A stretch of 64,000 nucleotides of DNA from Lachnospiraceae bacterium (lineage in GTDB: Bacteria; Bacillota; Clostridia; Lachnospirales; Lachnospiraceae). Below the pieces are notes generated by a model that made no database searches, had not been told where the DNA came from, and saw only the letters and a list, made by a program, of their open reading frames with translations. Location of the stretch: NCBI GenBank assembly GCA_949383255.1, contig CASJPF010000008.1, forward strand, positions 46,738-110,737. Reading direction: 5' to 3'. Made by a program: the position numbers and the translations under genes. Of this stretch, positions 1 through 8,003 are shown one piece after another; position 1 is the stretch's first letter, and each line of letters opens with the position of its first letter.

Positions 1-522
1 TACATAATCAAGACAGGCTACCACCTTTTCCATCTGTGTATTCTTGAGATAATAAGTATCTCCTCCCGCCGCGATTGTTAGAAGATAACGCCCTGACTCC
101 TCCTGCTCAAATGCCTTTCGGATCCTCTGCAACAGCAATGTGAAATTCTCCTTGTCCTCTGGCCTCGCGTCAATACCCGCAAAATCCATGCAAGGATACT
201 CCCAATCCAGATCCACACCATCCAGCCCATACGTTTTCACTAGCGCCACGCAATCCTTCGCAAAAGTCTCCCTTCCTTCCAGCGTACTTGCCATATCAGA
301 GAATCCGCCCGCACTCCATCCTCCAATGGACAATACCAGTTTCACCTCAGGATGAATTGTCCGAATCCTTTCAATCGCATCACAGCACTCAGGATGTTCC
401 CACACAACACGCCCAGAAACTATATGGCCAAACGCAATGTTAATAACATCGAGTGCTCGAACGTCCTTCTCCAGCATATTTGCCAGTTCCTTTTCGCCTA
501 CGTACCCTATCAAACGATTCAT
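1..522 (-). CDS. GH18 family glycosyl hydrolase (5' part, runs off window)
   Basis: The first 174 codons of a minus-strand gene are present and the rest lies beyond position 1. ATG at 522-520 follows an AAAGGAGG site. Residues 64-69 (VLSIGG) and the acidic motif DGVDLDWE at residues 101-108 match the GH18 signature DxxDxDxE, with E108 as the expected acid/base. GH18 includes chitinases and endo-beta-N-acetylglucosaminidases that cut the GlcNAc-GlcNAc core of N-glycans. There is no signal peptide, so it is probably cytoplasmic. It starts 28 bp after the transglutaminase-fold gene and probably shares its transcript. The endoglycosidase reading comes from the neighbours; chitinase-type activity remains possible. 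Confidence 0.85.
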   Translation of the reverse strand, partial: MNRLIGYVGEKELANMLEKDVRALDVINIAFGHIVSGRVVWEHPECCDAIERIRTIHPEVKLVLSIGGWSAGGFSDMASTLEGRETFAKDCVALVKTYGLDGVDLDWEYPCMDFAGIDARPEDKENFTLLLQRIRKAFEQEESGRYLLTIAAGGDTYYLKNTQMEKVVACLDYV

Positions 523-550
523 GCTTATTACCTCCTTTTTCTTCTTTAAA

Positions 551-2965
551 TCAACACGAAATCCGCATTAACATCTGCGCAATACTTCCTACATTATATC
601 CACAAGTGGCGTAGATTCCGCTACCACCTTCATCAAGTACAACCGCAAGAGGATATGTCTTCTTCGTCAACCCTGCTGCCTCCGCAATCTGCACGGCTGC
701 TTCCGTATCATCTACATATGCAAGACGAATGTCTGGCGCGGCGTGCATAAGTTTCGCAAGTGTTCCATCTTGCTTCTGTCTCTGCCCACTCAATAAGAAA
801 ATACGCTCCTGACAATTCAACACATCTGACATACGCTCAAGCAATTCATTTAAAATATGTTCTGTAGGCTCCTCACCCTCACAAATCCAGATACAGATCG
901 CACGCTGTCCATCACGCAGTGACTCCAGTGTATGCATAACATTCCGTTCTGCATTTGCTAGATGCAACCTCACTTCAGGCAATTTAATACGCAGTGCATC
1001 TTGGTTTGCATTACTCCGCTCAAGTGCAATCTCCTTACGCTCTCCTGGACAAAGTGTAAAAAAGTATTCCATAAAACGTTGGCTGCCACCCGTCAAGCGC
1101 ACTGTTGTTGTCACATGGTACGCTCCTGGCTCCGCCTCCAACACAAGCTGCTCCTCTTCCCAAGGGCTCTCCTCCATATCCAGCACACGAAATGTGCCGT
1201 CTTCCATATATTCTACGCTCCAATCCGTAAGGTACACCCACTTATTTCCATTTGCTAGAAATACAATGTTGCCATATTCCTGCTCAGAACACTTATCAGA
1301 ATCCATAACAGAATGGAACACACCATTTTGATAATATTGCGGCTCTCCTGTCACAGGATGCAAACGCGCCGGAATACCACAGCTCCGTGCAACTGCCACA
1401 AACAATATCTTCTGGTCTGCTGCGCTTCCTCTACCTCCTTTGAGCACTGTAAGCGGATTCATGCGAAGTGTAGGATATGCATCTTCCGTCGGAATCTTCA
1501 CCTTCGCACACACTTCCTTCCAGATGCGTGCAGGCTCTTCTCTAAATGCTGGTGCGCATGCTCCCATTATTTGCTTTATGCCGCTGCGCCATGCAAAAAG
1601 TTCCTCATGTTCAATGCGTGGATTTAATATGTAGTCTACAAAAATTTGTTCCTCTATGCTGTCTTGAAACGCTAACGCTTCTGTCAGATGATCTTCTAAC
1701 ACTGCGGCATTTAGATCATAATAATCTTTATCTGACAATGCCTTGAGCATTTTCATACGACAAGGGTTTTTATCCTTTTCCAGAAAGCTTATCACTTCCT
1801 CAAAATTACCGCCTGCCATTTTCAAAAGTTTTTCTGCCTGTGGAAACTGTGCACCGCGCACTGCATCATAATAAGATGCAATTCGTTCTTCTCGCATTTT
1901 TTTCGCCTGTTCAAGCTCCTGCTTAAATGCATCCGGCACATGCGGATTCTCCTCTATGCTTTTATCCCCTTCCGGTGCAATAAATTCCCCTTTTTGCCAT
2001 GTATTAAAAGTGACAGGCTCCAAAACTACCCTATGTTTACCAGACTTCATCATCTGTATTATTCCCGTATAATATACATTATCCTTCACTGCACTCACTT
2101 GCACACTCCCTAGTCCGAATTGCACTTGCACCTCACCGTTTTGATTGGTGTGCAGCGTAGCAATCAAACCATAATGGGCATAGTTAAGCACTTTAAAGTG
2201 TACCTGCATATCAGCAAACAAACTGCCATCGTTAGCGCACAGCGTCAGAACTGCCGTGACAGTCTTTGCGTAATGCGCTGTGACATTATGATATGTAACA
2301 GCACCATTGTGAGAAATAATATCATCACCATGCTCTTGCAAACCAAAGCTTCGCGCATGCACAAGAATCGCTCTGGAGGCAGGAAGGCTAAACCACCCCT
2401 GATTGAGCACTGGCTCCGGCTCACAAGCTCCAAAATATTGCCAGCGACCTCCACAGTACACCTCCACCCATGCATGGTTGTCATTGCAGTGCGCCCACAA
2501 AGGCGCATACACCTGACGGGCAGCAATCCCCACACTGCGCAACACAGTCACCGCAAAGGTACTTTCTTCTCCACAACGCCCAAAGCCACTCTTGTAGACC
2601 GTTACTGCATTTGCTGTGCGCGCATCTGCCTGATGATATGTCGCATTCTGGGCACACCAGAGATTTACACGCAGAATCGCTTCCTCCAAAGAAAGCCCAT
2701 CCAAAACAGGCATCACCATGTCATAAAATAACTTGTAACAATCCTCAATACGCTCGCTGTTTACTCTGTATGCTGCCACATTTTCCAAAAAAATCTCTTC
2801 AGGCAGTTCACTGCACCATGCCACATGCTCCCGCAGCCAAGCCGCATGTTCCGCAAAAGCGTACAACACTTTCTCGGGTACATCAACCTTGTCACAATAT
2901 GGCATCCCACTTTGGTAATACGCCAATATCCTCTCTATAAGGACTGGTGTGACCATTTGATCCAT
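551..2965 (-). CDS. large transglutaminase-fold protein, cytoplasmic, in glycan locus
   Basis: An 804-residue protein with no signal peptide or membrane segment. A transglutaminase-like core lies at about residues 115-205: Cys131 in GRCGEEST, His164 in DNHAWVEVY, and then GACEPEP at 179-185, where acidic residues could complete the triad. A second, degenerate copy without an obvious Cys may lie around 500-600 (IPARLHPVTGEP). The C-terminal ~110 residues look like a thioredoxin fold without a CxxC pair. Transglutaminase-fold enzymes include cysteine proteases and peptide:N-glycanase. Next to GH18 and GH85 genes, a role on glycopeptides is an inference only. ATG follows AGGAGG. It heads an operon with the GH18 gene. 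Confidence 0.75.
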   Translation of the reverse strand: MDQMVTPVLIERILAYYQSGMPYCDKVDVPEKVLYAFAEHAAWLREHVAWCSELPEEIFLENVAAYRVNSERIEDCYKLFYDMVMPVLDGLSLEEAILRVNLWCAQNATYHQADARTANAVTVYKSGFGRCGEESTFAVTVLRSVGIAARQVYAPLWAHCNDNHAWVEVYCGGRWQYFGACEPEPVLNQGWFSLPASRAILVHARSFGLQEHGDDIISHNGAVTYHNVTAHYAKTVTAVLTLCANDGSLFADMQVHFKVLNYAHYGLIATLHTNQNGEVQVQFGLGSVQVSAVKDNVYYTGIIQMMKSGKHRVVLEPVTFNTWQKGEFIAPEGDKSIEENPHVPDAFKQELEQAKKMREERIASYYDAVRGAQFPQAEKLLKMAGGNFEEVISFLEKDKNPCRMKMLKALSDKDYYDLNAAVLEDHLTEALAFQDSIEEQIFVDYILNPRIEHEELFAWRSGIKQIMGACAPAFREEPARIWKEVCAKVKIPTEDAYPTLRMNPLTVLKGGRGSAADQKILFVAVARSCGIPARLHPVTGEPQYYQNGVFHSVMDSDKCSEQEYGNIVFLANGNKWVYLTDWSVEYMEDGTFRVLDMEESPWEEEQLVLEAEPGAYHVTTTVRLTGGSQRFMEYFFTLCPGERKEIALERSNANQDALRIKLPEVRLHLANAERNVMHTLESLRDGQRAICIWICEGEEPTEHILNELLERMSDVLNCQERIFLLSGQRQKQDGTLAKLMHAAPDIRLAYVDDTEAAVQIAEAAGLTKKTYPLAVVLDEGGSGIYATCGYNVGSIAQMLMRISC

Positions 2966-3045
2966 TTCCGTTTCCTCCTAAATTATAAATTATGACGAAA
3001 ATTTTTTTGAAATGTAACTAAAATACTTTACATTTTGTTAATCAT

Positions 3046-3074
3046 ACTATAACAACTTACTTTACATATTGCAA
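3046..3074 (-). promoter_or_regulatory. promoter of the transglutaminase-GH18 operon
   Basis: On the minus strand TTGCAA (3074-3069) and TATAGT (3051-3046) are separated by 17 bp. The -10 is followed by TTAACAAAA, a string that also occurs just downstream of the -10 of the ABC-transporter operon. It could be part of an operator for the two near-identical LacI regulators. Confidence 0.55.
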
Positions 3075-3310
3075 GTAGAATTTCTTATTTCTTTTATTTT
3101 TTAGTAAATATGTCTATTTTGTGTGCGCAACGCCAATTTATCTACGCCGCTATCCCTTCAATATTTGTTACTATTCACAATTTCTATGGTATAAATAGTA
3201 ATATAAAATAACAATCCTACTCTTACAAAATGTGTATTTCAACAAACATTTCTTTCTACTTTATGATTGTTTTTTCTACCTTTTTATGGTATGGTAAACA
3301 TATAATATTA

Positions 3311-3606
3311 CTACTTTTGTAACAGTTCAGGCAAGCTGGCCTGTTACTGCAAAAATCCATTGAAAATCGTCTTTGGCAATGGGATTTTTGCTCTCAAACT
3401 TTATGTTGTAACAGTTCAGCCCTTGGCTTCCTGTTACAGACATCAAGCCATACAAAACCACTTCGTGGTGGTTTGATGTATCTCTGCCACTACACAGTTT
3501 TACGGACTTTGCAGTAAATGCAAAGTCTTAGACTGAACTGTATTTTACGCTTTCTTACGGTCTTTGCAAGACCTGCAAAGACCTATCTGAACTGTTACCT
3601 ACTTTT
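3311..3606. repeat. MITE-like element, outer copy A, interrupted by a second copy
   Basis: The element spans 3319-3598 with perfect 12-bp inverted ends, GTAACAGTTCAG and CTGAACTGTTAC. It is flanked by the perfect 8-bp direct repeat CTACTTTT at 3311-3318 and 3599-3606. The left end folds locally (GTAACAG 3319-3325 with CTGTTAC 3341-3347), followed by a GCAAAAATCC-type stem. The right end carries GGTCTTTGCA/TGCAAAGACC. A complete second copy sits inside it. No open reading frame is present. It lies between the divergent transglutaminase and LacI genes. Confidence 0.85.
3400..3551. repeat. MITE-like element, inner copy nested in copy A
   Basis: This element runs 3408-3543. Its left end is GTAACAGTTCAG, folding with CTGTTAC (3431-3437). 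The central stem is CATCAAGCC (3441-3449) with GGTTTGATG (3470-3478), topped by ACCAC-TTC-GTGGT. The 3' stem is GGACTTTGCA (3504-3513) with TGCAAAGTCT (3519-3528), and the end is CTGAACTGTAT. The flanks TTTATGTT (3400-3407) and TTTACGCT (3544-3551) match at 6 of 8 positions (two C/T differences), which fits an aged target duplication inside the outer copy. Confidence 0.8.
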
Positions 3607-3691
3607 TACATTTATAAATTAATACTTGCTGCACACCGCTATTCGTGTGTTTCATTGATTAAATGATGTACCAGCAGATAGGAGTTTTTCT

Positions 3692-4699
3692 ATGGAAAAA
3701 GTGACAATGAATAATATTGCAGAGGCACTCAATATTTCGAGAGTGACTGTCAGCAGGGCATTCAATAACCAGACGGGAGTGTCCGAGATCTTAAAAGAAC
3801 AAATCTTTACAAAAGCAAGCGAAATGGGATACACCAAATTTCCCTATCCGTTTGTGAAACCACCTGTCCAGAAAGAGCACACTGTTTCTCTCATTGTTTC
3901 ACGACCTGATTCTACCCTATTCTGGACTAATATTATCCACCGCATGGCACAAGAACTTTTAAAATACAATATCAATCTCTTATATACTTATGTTCCTTCC
4001 ATCTACACCAAGGACTTTATGCTGCCTTCTATTTTGTTAAACGATAATGTAGATGGCATTATCACAGTAAATGTGTACGCCCCTGAAATTTTGGAGATGA
4101 TTAATTGTCTGCCGATTCCTAAAATTTTTCTTGACACAGTTCCCATGCTGTCTGAACAAAAATTGACAGGGGACCTAGTCCTAATCGAAGGATACCAAAC
4201 AGAATGGAATATCACCCAAATTCTTATCCAAGAAGGACATACAAATATCGGATTTCTGGGAGATATTAATTATGCGCGCACCAACATGGAGCGTTATCGC
4301 GGCTACTGCGACTGTATGCAAAAACATGGGCTTCCAATCCGTTCCGAATACTGTCTCACCAAGTCCATCGGTGTTTTCTCCTATGACCGAGAACTGCGTA
4401 CCTTTCTGGATTCTTTGACCATCTGGCCGACCGCATTTGTATGTGTCAACGACTATGTAGCGCACTTTGTACAGATTTACATAGATGAGAAGTCAAAACA
4501 ATTGCCACATCCGATTGTACTGACGGGCTTTGACAACACGGGTGAGTTCACCAATATCGCGGGCCGCATTATCACAGCCAATGTATCAACCGAATTGCTC
4601 GGCAAACGCCTCGCACTACAGTTATTATTCCGCACACAACATTCAGATGCTCCCTACGAACTAACTTTTATCGCATCATCAGTTGTTCGTTTTCTATAA
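3692..4699 (+). CDS. LacI-family transcriptional regulator
   Basis: A 335-residue regulator. Residues 5-35 form the LacI helix-turn-helix (MNNIAEALNISRVTVSRAF), followed by a periplasmic-binding-protein-like sensor domain ending near RIITANVSTELLG. An AGGAG site lies 8 bp before ATG. It is closely similar along its length to the LacI protein at 22.6 kb, including the recognition helix, so the two probably bind related operators. It is divergent from the transglutaminase-GH18 operon and is the likely sugar-responsive regulator of that operon. The ligand is unknown. Confidence 0.9.
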   Translation: MEKVTMNNIAEALNISRVTVSRAFNNQTGVSEILKEQIFTKASEMGYTKFPYPFVKPPVQKEHTVSLIVSRPDSTLFWTNIIHRMAQELLKYNINLLYTYVPSIYTKDFMLPSILLNDNVDGIITVNVYAPEILEMINCLPIPKIFLDTVPMLSEQKLTGDLVLIEGYQTEWNITQILIQEGHTNIGFLGDINYARTNMERYRGYCDCMQKHGLPIRSEYCLTKSIGVFSYDRELRTFLDSLTIWPTAFVCVNDYVAHFVQIYIDEKSKQLPHPIVLTGFDNTGEFTNIAGRIITANVSTELLGKRLALQLLFRTQHSDAPYELTFIASSVVRFL

Positions 4700-4767
4700 A
4701 ATCAAACGCCTGTGTGCAGAAAAAAGGAGACAACGCTATATGTCGTCATCTCCTTTCATCTTGTTTT

Positions 4768-5826
4768 CTATCGATTCATTTCAAGCTGTGGTCCTGTGGC
4801 ATGATGATTCCTGATGATTCCATCAATCTCTTTTAAATCAGAGGAAGGTAAGTCTCCCGGAATCGTATTTTTAACCGCTGCCGTGGCATTTCCATACTCC
4901 ATTGCCTTCGTGCAGTCCATATTGTGCGCAAGCAATCCATACAGTGCACCAGATATATAGGCGTCACCGCTTCCAATCCGATCCACCACGTCAATATTTT
5001 CATATGCTGGCTCTTGCACATAACAGTCATTGATTGCATCATAAATGCAAGAACCAAAAGAATGAACCTTTGGAGAATGCACTATGCGCTGTGTTGATGC
5101 AACCACGCTAATCTTATAGTCCTTTGTGAAACTTTTCATCATCTCCTGCACAGTGCCTTCTTTTTTAAAGGTTAGTCTGGCAGTATCTTCCGAACAGAAA
5201 AATACATCTACATAAGGAAGAATCTGCTCAATGCACGCTTTTGCCTCCTCACCTGTCCATAGATTTCCTCTAAAATTTACATCAAAGGAAATCAAAGTAC
5301 CGTTTTCCTTAAAGCGCTTAATCATCTCGACCGCAGTATTTCTCGTCTTCTCTCCAAGTGCTAGCGTAATTCCCGTCGTGTGAAAACAACGTGCAGAAGT
5401 AAACATTTTCTCTGGAAAATCATCAATGGAAATCTCCGTAAATGCAGTATTTTTTCTGTCATAAACAACATTTGGTTTTCTTGGATGTGCACCATATTCA
5501 TAATAATAAATACCCAATCTGGAATCTTTTGTGTTATCATATACTAGATAATCGTCACTCACACCGCAAAAACGCACTCTGTTTTGAATATACCTTCCCA
5601 AATCATTTGCAGGAACCCGTGAAATAATTCCTGTCCTTAACCCTAACAGCGAAGTTCCTGACACCACATTTAATTCCGCGCCACCCGCCTGCTTCTGAAA
5701 CACATCTCCTCTAGTAAGCCGCTCGTTTACTGGCGGCGAAAGACGAAGCAAAATCTCTCCTAATGCCAGCAGGTCAAATTCTCGTCTCTTGAATACTTCC
5801 TTATTTGTATTTGCGTTTGTATCCAT
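4768..5826 (-). CDS. PfkB-family sugar kinase (2-keto-3-deoxygluconate kinase-like)
   Basis: A 352-residue ribokinase-fold enzyme. The N-terminal glycine motif GGAELNVVSG (about residues 48-57) and the C-terminal anion-hole and catalytic motif DRIGSGDAYISG (about 279-290) are intact. The family transfers ATP phosphate to a sugar hydroxyl. The sequence style is nearest to 2-dehydro-3-deoxygluconate kinases, but the substrate cannot be fixed by reading. AAGGAG precedes ATG. It is a single gene, convergent with the LacI gene, and has a structured leader at 5856-5928. Confidence 0.8.
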   Translation of the reverse strand: MDTNANTNKEVFKRREFDLLALGEILLRLSPPVNERLTRGDVFQKQAGGAELNVVSGTSLLGLRTGIISRVPANDLGRYIQNRVRFCGVSDDYLVYDNTKDSRLGIYYYEYGAHPRKPNVVYDRKNTAFTEISIDDFPEKMFTSARCFHTTGITLALGEKTRNTAVEMIKRFKENGTLISFDVNFRGNLWTGEEAKACIEQILPYVDVFFCSEDTARLTFKKEGTVQEMMKSFTKDYKISVVASTQRIVHSPKVHSFGSCIYDAINDCYVQEPAYENIDVVDRIGSGDAYISGALYGLLAHNMDCTKAMEYGNATAAVKNTIPGDLPSSDLKEIDGIIRNHHATGPQLEMNR

Positions 5827-5855
5827 ATGCTCAGCTCCTTATCTCTGAAACGTTC

Positions 5856-5928
5856 CTAGTATTTCATTCCGTCAGAAATTAGAATGATACAACATACAAC
5901 CTTAATTTCTGTCGGGATCGGGTACTAG
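5856..5928 (-). promoter_or_regulatory. long inverted repeat in the kinase leader
   Basis: Nested arms occur here: CTAGTA (5856-5861) with TACTAG (5923-5928), enclosing CCGTCAGAAATTA (5869-5881) with TAATTTCTGTCGG (5903-5915), which has one mismatch. It lies 30-100 bp upstream of the PfkB kinase start, so its transcript would carry a ~70-nt hairpin leader. No known riboswitch consensus was recognised. Confidence 0.5.
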
Positions 5929-6075
5929 AATATTTCTTGCTCCTTACTGATGTAAGCTCTTACATTGTATATATTAACATACAAAAACAAAAATATCAAA
6001 TAAAAATCTTTATGAATTTCACAATTTTATCACAATTAGATAACAATTGAAACACAAATTCATTTTATAGTATAA

Positions 6076-6228
6076 CCATAACAGCAACAGTTCAGCCTTT
6101 GGCTTCCTGTTGCAGACATCAAGCCATGCATAATCGCTTCGCGATGGCTTGATGTATCTCTACTACTACACGCTTTTACGGACTTTGCAGTAAATGCAAA
6201 GTCCTAGACTGAACTGTAACCCATAGCA
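6076..6228. repeat. MITE-like element, copy B
   Basis: The element runs 6084-6220 (137 bp). The ends are GCAACAGTTCAG and CTGAACTGTAAC. The flanks CCATAACA (6076-6083) and CCATAGCA (6221-6228) match at 7 of 8. The left stem has changed in step to GCAACAG/CTGTTGC. The central stem is CATCAAGCC (6117-6125) with GGCTTGATG (6146-6154), topped by ATCGC-TTC-GCGAT. The 3' stem is GGACTTTGCA (6180-6189) with TGCAAAGTCC (6195-6204). Confidence 0.85.
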
Positions 6229-6370
6229 ACGCTAATTTAAAAATGTTATTGACATTTTTGCTCGGCGTAGAAACCATGACATAAAACCAATTTGCACGCC
6301 TGCAATAAAACAGCAAAAATATTGTAATGATAAATATAACATTCTTTTAATTTTGAAGGGAGATTCTATT

Positions 6371-7888
6371 ATGTACGAAAACAACAATAACTACTCACAG
6401 CAGTCAAATAACGCAGGAAGCACTGGCAATGGATATCCAGAGTATTATTATTCTACAGGTGCTCCAAACATCAACTACGAGCAGACGCAGCGCCTTCCAG
6501 TAGACGCGCCAAAAATAAAACAAAAAAAGACAAACGGTTTTGGCAAAAAAGCAGTGTCTGTTGTCTGTCTTGGTCTAGTATTTGGCATTTCTGCTGGCGC
6601 AGCTTTTAGCATTCCTGCATCGATTGCCACAAAAGAATTAAAGCAAGCCAAACTTGAAATGCAGCAGATGCAAGATAGTCAGAGCGCTACTTCTAGCAAG
6701 CCATCGCTCACAACTACAGCGGACTCTCTGACAACCTCCAACGCACTTCACAACAGTAATACATCTGCTACCGTGTCTGCAATTGTTGACAGTTGTCTGC
6801 CAAGTGTTGTATCAATTACCAACAAAGGTGTAACAGAAGTTCGCACAATGTTTGGTACTTACCAACAAGATACAGAAAATAGTGGTTCTGGCATTATAAT
6901 TGGCGAGAACGACACAGAACTCTTAATTGTGACAAACTATCATGTTGTGTCAGGAAGCAATGAACTGAGCGTTGTATTTAGCTATGATGAGGACAGCGAT
7001 GAACCTTCACTGGTCAGCGCACGCGTCAAAGGATATGAAGCAGACAAAGATCTTGCTGTTATCTCCGTTTCTCTTGACGACATCACAGATGAAATGCGAT
7101 CTAAAATTAAAATTGCAACTGTCGGGGATTCTTCCAATCTAGTGCTTGGGCAAGAAGTTGTAGCAATCGGTAATGCGCTTGGCTATGGTCAGTCTGTTAC
7201 GACAGGCATTATTAGTGCACTTGGTCGAAATGTCACTGTCTCCGACGATAATGGCAGCAGTATTACAAACAAACTGATTCAGACAGATGCAGCAATCAAT
7301 CCGGGTAATTCTGGCGGTGCACTCTTAAATATGAACGGAGAACTGATTGGAATCAATTCCGTAAAAGTTTCCTCTAGTTCTGTTGAAGGCATGGGATATG
7401 CAATTCCAATCTCAGATGTTCAATCCATTATTGAAGAACTTATGCTAAAGGAGACGAGAGATGTGGTTTCAGAAGAAAGGCAAGGCTATTTGGGTATTCA
7501 GCCGATTGATGTGACAAATGATATTTATGAGACTTATGGTATGCCAGTTGGTATCTATATTAACACCGTTTATGAAAACTCCCCAGCGGAAGCTGCCGGG
7601 CTTGTCAAGGGCAATATCATTACAAAATTTGATGGTCAAACCGTGAAAACCCGGGAAGAGCTGATGTCTCTGCTCACTTATTACAGTGCTGGTGAGACAG
7701 TCGATGTCGTTGTGATGGTACAAAGTTCAGAGGGCTATGTCGAAAAAACTGTTCAGTTAACACTTGGCACAAAAGATATTTTCGGAGATGACGCCGATAA
7801 CACACAATCCAATCAACAGCGTCAGGAATCCAGAGAAGACGAAAATGGATACTTTAATCCATTTGGATCATTCTGGTCAATTCCTTAA
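6371..7888 (+). CDS. HtrA/DegP-type membrane-anchored serine protease
   Basis: A 505-residue quality-control protease. The N-terminus is Asn/Gln/Tyr-rich and cytoplasmic; one membrane helix lies at about 61-83, then a linker. The trypsin-like domain has His191 (TNYHVVSG), Asp227 (DKDLAV) and Ser314 (NPGNSGGAL). A C-terminal PDZ domain (about 375-470) contains YLGIQ and a GLVKGNII-type loop. Members degrade or refold damaged exported proteins outside the membrane. ATG 6371 is chosen because GAAGGGAG ends about 8 bp upstream; the in-frame TTG at 6353 would overlap that site. It is a single gene followed by a repeat and terminator. Confidence 0.93.
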   Translation: MYENNNNYSQQSNNAGSTGNGYPEYYYSTGAPNINYEQTQRLPVDAPKIKQKKTNGFGKKAVSVVCLGLVFGISAGAAFSIPASIATKELKQAKLEMQQMQDSQSATSSKPSLTTTADSLTTSNALHNSNTSATVSAIVDSCLPSVVSITNKGVTEVRTMFGTYQQDTENSGSGIIIGENDTELLIVTNYHVVSGSNELSVVFSYDEDSDEPSLVSARVKGYEADKDLAVISVSLDDITDEMRSKIKIATVGDSSNLVLGQEVVAIGNALGYGQSVTTGIISALGRNVTVSDDNGSSITNKLIQTDAAINPGNSGGALLNMNGELIGINSVKVSSSSVEGMGYAIPISDVQSIIEELMLKETRDVVSEERQGYLGIQPIDVTNDIYETYGMPVGIYINTVYENSPAEAAGLVKGNIITKFDGQTVKTREELMSLLTYYSAGETVDVVVMVQSSEGYVEKTVQLTLGTKDIFGDDADNTQSNQQRQESREDENGYFNPFGSFWSIP

Positions 7889-7890
7889 TC

Positions 7891-7975
7891 GAGTAGGGAA
7901 GTAATCTTCCCTACTCGCCACACGACCTGCGCGCCACTTTAGTGGCATATTTCCTTTGCGCAGGTCTGCGCATAA
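7891..7975. repeat. family-2 dispersed repeat (CTTCCCTACTC type), copy 1
   Basis: Hairpin GAGTAGGGAAG (7891-7901) with CTTCCCTACTC (7906-7916) is followed by outer stem GACCTGCGC (7924-7932) with GCGCAGGTC (7958-7966). Inside it is GCCACT-TT-AGTGGC (7933-7946), then CATATTTCC and GCATAAAA. Related copies lie at 33.48, 35.64, 47.49 and 50.09 kb. It sits just after the HtrA stop. Confidence 0.6.
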
Positions 7976-7981
7976 AACAAA

Positions 7982-8002
7982 AAGCAGGCTGTACGCCTGC
8001 TT
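7982..8002 (-). terminator. hairpin terminator after the HTH-PfkB gene
   Basis: AAGCAGGC (7982-7989) pairs with GCCTGCTT (7995-8002), with A/T-rich flanks on both sides. It ends 2 bp from the stop codon of the kinase gene and could also stop HtrA transcription. Confidence 0.6.
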
Positions 8003-8003
8003 A

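Noticed and set aside
2120..2731. 203-residue plus-strand open frame
   Set aside because: Lies wholly inside the transglutaminase-fold gene on the other strand; composition is Cys/His/Thr-rich shadow translation with no ribosome site.
6353..6373. Upstream TTG start for the HtrA gene
   Set aside because: It overlaps the GAAGGGAG ribosome site; ATG 6371 has proper spacing.
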